Origin: Acanthaster planci
Lineage: Eukaryota > Echinodermata > Asteroidea > Valvatida > Acanthasteridae
Assembly: GCF_001949145.1 (NCBI RefSeq)
Contig: NW_019091630.1
Coordinates: forward strand, 1-14,549
Direction of reading: 5' to 3'
Length of the DNA: 14,549 bases
Shown: positions 8,642-14,549 of the stretch, piece by piece
Layout: each line of letters starts with the position of its first letter
How positions within the stretch are numbered: position 1 is the stretch's first letter
Translations under genes and position numbers: made by a program
Notes under the pieces: generated by a model
What the model was told of the DNA's origin: nothing
Database searches by the model: none
What the model saw: the letters and a program-made list of their open reading frames with translations, nothing else

Positions 8642-8851
8642 GCAGCGGGCTGTGCTGCCATCGAGATCTCCATAAATCGTGATTTTTTTTCGGTTTTAGA
8701 CCTCGATTGTTCCAAACCATATTCTTCGATTCTTAGTTTACTGTTATAGCTCTCTTTTGATAAATTTTTGTACCTTATTTCTCTGTTGTAAGAGACTTAT
8801 GTCTCGTTTTGGTTTTGGGCGTTGGCCCTCGTTGGGTTAAGGCTGGCCGCC

Positions 8852-10370
8852 ATGGCTGGTCATGATAAAGCTCAGCGTTCTGATAATGGTCCTTCAACCT
8901 CAACAGCCAATAGGGCACCAAATTCCATGATCAGTGATCCAGACCCGTTTGATAACATAACAAGGGATAATGGTGTAGTGTTCAAAGTCTAGGACAATGT
9001 CCCTATTGCCGCCTATGTGGACGCTTTCAGTGACACGGTAAACCCTCATTCCGTAGTCTCAGCATCGCGTATCTCTAATGGCCGGGCAGCCATTTATCTA
9101 AAGTCGAGACGAGATGTTGAGGATGCTGTTCCGTTTGGCTTGAACTACAACGACAACTTTATTGAAGTCTCTCCCCTGGTACCGCCAACGACATGCCTAA
9201 TACTTTCGAATGTTTATCTCGAGATACCCAATGATGTGCTCACCAAAACTCTTTCTGGGTTTTGCAAGGTTGTGTCACGCATTAAGCCGATTCCTCTCAG
9301 TATCAAGACCAAAGAGCTGTCTCATGTCTATTCGTTCAGACGACAAGTGCATGTTCTTATTGGTATTGGCATAACTATTCCAGATCATATGAACATTGCC
9401 TATAACAATGTCAACTACAGAGTTTTTCTATCCAACGGTTCTGTTAAATGTTTTAATTGTGGGTAAAGCGGGGAAATAAGCAAAAACTGTAAGAAGAAAT
9501 CATCTAGTAACGACAATCCTCTGAATCCCCCACCGGTTTTCCATCATTCCAAGTCTGACCCGAAACACCCACCTAAATCTAGGCCTCAAACATCTGGTAG
9601 CACAAAACTACCCTCTACATCCGATGCAAGCGGGGAAACGTCAAATCCCTGGGCATCTCGCGAGAAATCGCAAGGTACCTCGTCTGTACCGTCAACAACC
9701 CGCACAATTAAAGATAACCCGGATGGTCCTGTATCGAGACCGGCCAAAGAAAACCCAGTACCCCCAAAAGACAAGAGTATTCCAAATCAGGAAGCAAATC
9801 AAAGTAAAACAAAAACTGACTCGACTGCTCCTAACAAACCCTTTACATCTTCATCAACATTTGAGCCTCCACAGTTTGTTTCCGTATGGGGATTCCCTGC
9901 TCATCCAGTGCGACAATCTCGTGCCTCTAAGCACACCATCCCCTCCAAGAAAAATCACTAGACAGGTCGACTCTCCCATGACTTTAGCTACCCCTAACTC
10001 AACTCAAGCCACTGAAGCAACCCCACGAACACCTTCTTCCCCTGCTGAATCTCTAGTTGTAACTGAAGGGGCAGAATCCGGCACAGACTCAGCTTCTTGG
10101 GAAGACATGGATCAATCCCAACAAATTAGAGAGCAGAGTTTACCTAAAAGTGCAGGACCACTGTCCAACCAAGAACTTATAAAGTTCTTCAAAGCTGTTA
10201 AGTCTAAGAAAAAAACGGATGAAATAGCAAAACAATTCACGAACAACATCCCGGGGCTTGTCAAACAACTAAAGCCTCCTCGCAATAGCTCCCTCGTCCA
10301 AAAGAGGACACAGCATAGAATTCGGAAGCTGATCAAGACACTTGATCCTAATGATCCTGTTCTTCTGTAA
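8852..10370 (+). pseudogene. LINE ORF1 (gag-like, CCHC zinc knuckle), broken
   Basis: Product: the nucleic-acid-binding ORF1 protein of a Tx1-type LINE, which coats the element RNA. The start ATG at 8852 sits in a strong Kozak context (GCCGCCATGG). The frame is interrupted by TAG at 8990-8992 and TAA at 9464-9466, then runs to 9959 in the same frame; the last part (SPPRKITRQ onward to the TAA at 10368-10370) lies in another frame, so a frameshift occurs at roughly 9880-9950. The region around 9017-9450 carries the conserved N-terminal block ending YSFRRQVHVLI. The knuckle CFNCG-stop-SGEISKNC shows the Cys spacing of a CCHC finger, but the His position is Glu and a stop falls inside it. The following 200 codons are Ser/Pro/Lys-rich, and a Lys-rich C-terminus follows. 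Without the breaks it would be about 505 residues. Confidence 0.85.
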
Positions 10371-10378
10371 ACCCGGGA

Positions 10379-13182
10379 ATGCGTCATTTTTACCAGCTTT
10401 TCCTCCTTGTCATGGTCCTTTCTTTACTATCACTGAACACTGGAGGCTGTTCGTCCTCAGTGAAAAACACTGCCATTCGACTGTACATCAAAGATTCATG
10501 TAAGAATCCTAATGACATCTTTCTTCAGGAAACTAATTGGTTAAAATCTCATGACAAGTATTGGAGTACGTGGCCTTATACGTCTTTTTGCAATGAAGGT
10601 CGTAATCATGGAACTGGTGTTACTACTCTCATCAAAGTCAATGATAACATTAATATTCATTCTCATGTGATTATATCACTTGGTTATGATAATTATAGTC
10701 ATCTTGAAATTGACAACATTGAGTTTCATTTATACAACATTCTTGTTCCTCAAAATAACAATAACGCATTGAATATTCTTAGAGAGATTCAACTCCATTG
10801 TGAGCAAAGAGAAAATGGAATAATTTTATTTTGTGGGGACTTTAATTGCACTCTTAATCCCTCTCTCGACAGGTTTCGTAATGACACTGAAACGAGACGT
10901 TCGGTTGCCGTTACTCTTCAAAATATTTGCTGTGGTCTTAATCTTTGTGATATTTGGAGAAAACGTAACCCAGGTGCCAGTCAGTTTACTTGGTTTAGAA
11001 GCAATCCTTTTAAACCTGGTCTCATGTCAAAAGCTAGACTTGACCGTTTTATGGTCCATGTGATATAATGTCTTCTATGAGTTCCTGTGGCATTTTCCCT
11101 GCCCTTTTTCAGATCACTCTGTTGTCACACTTGATATTGATACTTCTCCCAATCAAAACCGTAGTAGCGCCTATTGGCATTTTAACAATTCTCTACTTGA
11201 AGATAAACTTTACGTTGACTGTATTGAAGAGTTCTGGAGTCAATGGCAGACTCACAAGTCAGATTATAGTAATATCTGCAGCTGGTGGGACATGGGCAAA
11301 TCACACATCAAAAGAGTAAGTCAGATGTATGCTCGTAAAAAAGCTCACGAAAAGAGGATTAAGATCACATCTCTCCAAGAGAGCATCAACATTATGCAAT
11401 CCTCGCCTGACCTCACACCGGAAACTGTTGAAACTCTTAAAGAACAGCGAGATGCCCTCAACGTGATGTTTAAACAAGAGGCTCGTGGAGCTCTTACGAG
11501 AATGTGTTTTCAACATAGCAATGAGATCGATACTTGTTCTACATACTTTTTCGACTTAGAAAAACTCTGTCTCCGCTTCTAAAAGCATTAACAAAATTCG
11601 TCTTCCATTTGGTAATGTTACTGACGACCCTAGTCAGATTAAATGTCATATTCGCAATTTTTACAAAAAATTGTAGAGTGAAGTAGATATCAACAAGGAT
11701 GCTCAGACTACTATTTTAGATGACATTCTTACTTTGGCTTCTTCTGATTCGGAAGACTGTGAAAGTTCGGTCACCATGGAAGAATTTGATGCTGCTGTTC
11801 AGCAGCTTAGTAAAAAGAAATCTCCTGGATTGAACGGCCTCTTGTCTGAATTTTATCAAGTTTTTTGGCCTATTCTTAGGGAGGACCTATTTACTGTTTT
11901 TGAAGCCTCTATACACCAAAACCTCTTGCCTGTCTCCTGTCGCAGAGCTGTAATTACTCTGCTTCCTAAAAAGGGGGATCTTCTGGATATCTCTAACTGG
12001 CGGCCAGTCTCGCGACTTAACGCCGACTATAAGATTTTTGCCAAAGTTCTTGCTAACAGACTTAAAGATGTTATCGGTAATATTATTCAGATTGATCAAA
12101 GCTTATACCCAGCAAGAAATGAGACCGAGGGGTACCCCTCTAACATGTCCAATCCCTATACACATTTCAGACTATTGTTACTTAACACATCCCCCCAAGA
12201 TGTCTGAAACGAATTCCCCAGATTCCTGTGAGACAATGACCAACCCAAAGCAGGGGGGGGGTTCTCTCCGTCTCATACCTTGCTGCATATGTCAAAGCAA
12301 AACTGTGCCCGGTCGATCTATTTATGATAATGTTAATTTGATACGAGACGGTTTGTTATATTCAAACTACCATAACATTCCCTTAGCTATCTTAAATATA
12401 GATTAGAAAAAAGCCTTTGATAACGTCGATCATGCCTACCTTTTCAGGACAATGGAAACTATGGGCTTTGGCAATCAGTTCATTTCTTATGTTAAACTCA
12501 TGTACAATCATTCTCAAAGCCTTCTGAAAGTTTGTGGGTCACTTACGTGCCCTTCCTCTTTTGAAAAGGGAATTCGACAGGCCTGTCTGCTTTCTGGTTT
12601 ATTGTATACTATTGCAATAGAACCCCTCCTTCACACCCTTAGATTTAAGTTGCAAAATAAATGTTTTACGTTACCAGAGACAAGCACTGGAATTGCTGTC
12701 TCTGCTTATGTCGATGATGTTTCTGTTTTTGTTAGCAATAATGCTGGATTCTCTGTTGTGGAAGAAACTTGCAAAATGTACAGTAGAGCTTCAGCTGCTT
12801 CTTTGAGTTACCAGAAATCTCAGGGACTTTGGGCAGGCTCCTGGATTACCAGGACAGATCATCCTCTTGATTTTAATTGGAACAATCGAGGTTTGAAATT
12901 TCTTGGCGTGCAAATTGGAAATACTAATAATTATTTCCAGCTTAATTGGCAAGCATGCCATGATAAACTCACTAAAGCCTTAGCCCGGTGGAGGGGACTT
13001 TCAAAATATCTATCTTATAAGGGCAAAGTCCTTATTGCAAATCAGTTGGCCACCTCTCAAATTCTTCGTATCATTGCCTGTCTTTCACCTCCTGACCATA
13101 TTCTTACTGAGCTTCACAACCGTCTCATAGATTTCGTCTGGTCAGGGGGAAGACATTGGCTAAAAAAAGAGCTCCTCTTCCA
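10379..13182 (+). pseudogene. LINE ORF2 (endonuclease and reverse transcriptase), broken
   Basis: Encodes the APE-type endonuclease and reverse transcriptase that carry out target-primed reverse transcription. It begins 8 nt after the ORF1 stop, with ATGs at 10379 or 10412. Endonuclease motifs: SLLSLN near 10421, FLQETN with the catalytic Glu at 10529-10531, GDFN at 10835-10846, and SDHSVV at 11109-11126. RT motifs: KKKSPGLNG near 11812, NWRPVSRLNADYKI near 11998, GRSIYDN near 12311, motif A with its Asp at 12401-12403, motif B RQACLLSG near 12575 (usual RQGCPLSP, altered), and YVDD at 12707-12718. Breaks: frameshift with TAA at about 11050-11068, frameshift near 11565, TAG at 11674-11676, the 189-bp insertion at 12103-12291, TAG at 12404-12406 one codon after the motif A Asp, and loss of similarity at 13182. 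The C-terminal region after DFVWSGGRHWLKKELL is missing or displaced. Confidence 0.9.
12096..12298. mobile_element. 189-bp MITE-like insertion inside the LINE reverse transcriptase
   Basis: The RT frame reads IDQS up to 12102 and resumes as KTVPGRS from 12299; the bases between are foreign. TCAAAGC flanks the insert on both sides (12096-12102 and 12292-12298), a perfect 7-bp target duplication. The insert (12103-12291) has terminal inverted repeats: CAGCAAG-nn-ATGAGAC-n-GAG-n-G near the left end (from about 12110) and its inverse ending near 12285. Removing the insert plus one TCAAAGC (196 bp) restores the RT frame exactly. It contains a G9 run at 12253-12261 and no coding capacity, so it is a miniature inverted-repeat element mobilised in trans. 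The superfamily is not determined: CAG-like termini hint at hAT, but hAT usually makes 8-bp duplications. Confidence 0.85.
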
Positions 13183-13443
13183 AAATAGATATTTCTACAG
13201 TCTGGATGCTTTGACGTTGCACGGAGACACGCACTTGAGCGACACATATTCAGTCAGGGAAACAGAATTTCCAAGGGGGAGAGCAGGTATTGCTCTTTGG
13301 ACACATTTACCGCGTTTTGACCTGATGTCTGGCCGCGGTAAAGTACCCTTAGGCCGCACTATACCAAATACGCGCGCCCATAGAAAACAGTGCAAAATCG
13401 GACCGAAATAGCGCCACCTGTTGACTCTCCGGAAGAGGTTGGC
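13183..13443. mobile_element. Possible second insertion in LINE ORF2, class unknown
   Basis: LINE similarity stops at CTCCTCTTCCA (13172-13182), and a near-identical CTCCTCCTTCCA occurs at 13444-13455, as expected for an imperfect target duplication around a 261-bp insert. After the right copy the frame reads LLLPLE, close to the LPLE-type string that follows the GRHW block in Tx1-type elements. No terminal inverted repeats are evident. A 9-bp inverted pair TTTACCGCG / CGCGGTAAA (13306-13314 and 13334-13342) with a 19-base loop lies inside. A simple deletion or unrelated junction is the alternative. Confidence 0.4.
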
Positions 13444-13455
13444 CTCCTCCTTCCA

Positions 13456-13774
13456 CTGGAAATTCAACATTATGACCAGAAGTTCACTTTTCTTTTAGCC
13501 TTCCCCGAAGATACCTCTAAAAGACTATATGCACTCAGCTCTGAATGTGCCCCCGCCTCTATCCAATACAGGCCCATATAGGTTGGGGCTTTTTGTGAAA
13601 GAAATACCCCATGATTTATAAAAATATCTCTATGATCCCTCCTGATTATGGCGTATCTCATTGTAAACACCTTGTAGGATCACAAAATATTAATAAGGTC
13701 GCGCGCGCGCAGAAATCCAACGATTTGATGGAATCGTGTAAAGCGCGTAGATGTAGGCCCTAGGTTATTTTTGT
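13456..13774. other. Possible LINE 3' remnant and unassigned sequence
   Basis: The first about 125 bases keep an open plus-strand frame to TAG near 13579-13581 and may be decayed LINE ORF2 tail or 3' untranslated region. The rest is AT-rich and unassigned, with a CGCGCGCGCGC run at 13700-13710. No poly(A) tail or simple-repeat end marking the LINE 3' terminus was recognised. Confidence 0.35.
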
Positions 13775-14549
13775 CTATGGGTGCAGACCACTAATTCAAG
13801 TGAGAATTTTTGACCAGCTCATTAGCATTAAAAGTGCCCCCCACAGTTTCTTTTGAAAAAGGAGATTGTTTGGCCCCCAAAATGGTGAGATTGTGTAAAT
13901 CATTGCCAGGATCAACTCCCTGGGTATTTGAGCTTTCATATGAGAGCAGAAGGGCTAAAAACTACGGTTGAAAAATGGTCCAAAGTGCCCGAGAAAGTTG
14001 TGGGTTGCCACTTGAAAAATGGCTGCAATCAGACTTCGGAAAAATCACTTTTTTGGGGGTGATTTTGTTTTGTGGGAATGATTAAAAATGTAATTGGTTA
14101 ACCCATACAAAATTGAAAAGAAATTGAACGATAAGTGACCAGACAAGAATTTCATTCGTGTTTCACAAATCTTAGGGATGTTGGCGTGCATGCTATTGGG
14201 CCCTGAACGGTGCTGATTGTACACTGTTTTCAATGGGGCTTGAAAAAATAGTGGACTGGACCCCTATGGGTGCAGTGTCCCAATTCAAGGAAAATTCTTC
14301 GCCAGGCTGAGGCGCAGAAAAAGTACCCCCAGAGATTGTTTCAAAAAGAGGGGTCTGTTTGGGCCAAGAAATGGTTGAATTGTGTCAGTATGGCCCAGGA
14401 TCATCTCTGTAGATTCAGGGGCACCCATCTGGGGGCAAAGCAGACAAAAATGGGATTGAAATTTAGTCAGAAGAGCCCCAGGAAGGTGAGGATGTCATTT
14501 GAAAAATGGCCGCTGGGAGGGCTTGGCAACATTCACTTTTGGGGGGGGG
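13775..14549 (+). repeat. Diverged tandem repeat, 489-bp period
   Basis: Two units start with CTATGGGTGCAG at 13775 and 14264. The second can be followed for 286 bp to the window edge and matches the first throughout with moderate divergence. Shared landmarks in the same order are CCAATTCAAG/CTAATTCAAG, GTACCCCC/GTGCCCCCC, AGATTGTTT, AAATGGT followed by ATTGTGT, CCAGGATCA, CTTGAAAAATGGC/TTTGAAAAATGGC and CACTTTT followed by a G run. No coding capacity is seen. The first bases, TATGGGTGCA followed by CCACTAA, resemble the ends of the foldback element at 5717. It may be a tandemly arranged transposable element or a satellite-like array continuing beyond the window. Confidence 0.75.

Larger units (their letters stand above)
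8852..13182 (+). mobile_element. Degenerate Tx1/L1-type LINE retrotransposon
   Basis: A non-LTR retrotransposon with the usual order: gag-like ORF1 with a CCHC knuckle, 8-nt gap, then ORF2 with an AP-like endonuclease and reverse transcriptase. The ORF1 string SFRRQVHVLI followed by CFNCG, and the RT strings SPGLNG, NWRPVSRLNADYKI, YVDD and DFVWSGGRHW, are typical of the Tx1 branch of the L1 superfamily (fish, amphibians and many marine invertebrates). About 210 bp between the microsatellite and the first ATG could be its 5' untranslated region, so the true start may be 8640-8850. The body is broken by stops, frameshifts and at least one clear insertion, so this copy cannot move itself. The 3' limit is unclear: similarity stops at 13182, but a remnant may resume after a second insertion, near 13444. 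Confidence 0.9.

Noticed and set aside
8442-8749. Open frames rich in Val/Phe/Cys on the plus strand and Thr/Asn/Lys/Gln on the minus strand
   Set aside because: They are translations of the (TTTG)n microsatellite.
13326-13344. MSGRGK, the N-terminus shared by histones H4 and H2A
   Set aside because: Identity stops after six residues, nothing histone-like follows, and no histone promoter or stem-loop is present. Treated as coincidence.

Overview
The window looks like nuclear DNA of a marine deuterostome invertebrate, most likely an echinoderm. Coding sequence is split by splice-like signals, there is no prokaryotic gene packing, and AT-rich DNA is studded with TAGGCC-type palindromes (near 1020, 1301, 2974, 3700, 5604, 9590 and 13755). 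The repeats also fit: a Tx1/L1-type LINE, a tRNA-derived SINE, miniature inverted-repeat elements and GACTCGAGTC arrays. The species assignment is inference; I cannot exclude hemichordates or amphioxus.

Layout. Positions 1-774 show nothing I can assign. Positions 775-2700 hold a candidate four-exon minus-strand gene of about 122 codons whose exon phases agree throughout but whose product I do not recognise; a second start (2132) and a possible 20-nt microexon (1506-1525) suggest alternative models. Positions 2100-3080 are relatively CpG-rich. Positions 2701-4170 are otherwise non-coding apart from a weak retroelement-like trace. Positions 4171-4661 contain two same-direction fragments of a GACTCGAGTC-rich repeat. 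Positions 5520-5690 hold a minus-strand tRNA-derived SINE, followed at once by an 809-bp foldback element (5717-6525).

The one clearly intact gene is at 6870-8177: a GT10 alpha-1,3-fucosyltransferase of 435 residues, a type II Golgi enzyme. A strong 3' splice signal directly precedes its ATG and a consensus 5' splice signal overlaps its stop codon.

From about 8538 to 13580 lie a (TTTG)n microsatellite and then a dead Tx1/L1-type LINE: ORF1 (gag-like, CCHC knuckle) at 8852-10370 and ORF2 (APE endonuclease plus reverse transcriptase) from 10379. The LINE carries several stops and frameshifts. A 189-bp inverted-repeat element with a 7-bp target duplication sits inside its reverse transcriptase, and a second, less certain insertion follows at 13183. 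The right edge (13775-14549) is a diverged tandem repeat with a 489-bp period whose first bases resemble the ends of the foldback element.

The genes do not form a pathway or operon. This is a fucosyltransferase gene in a repeat-rich stretch with nested transposon insertions. I found no convincing new defence or metabolic system; the most useful leads are the unrecognised split gene, the nested miniature element, and the splice signals that exactly bracket the fucosyltransferase frame.
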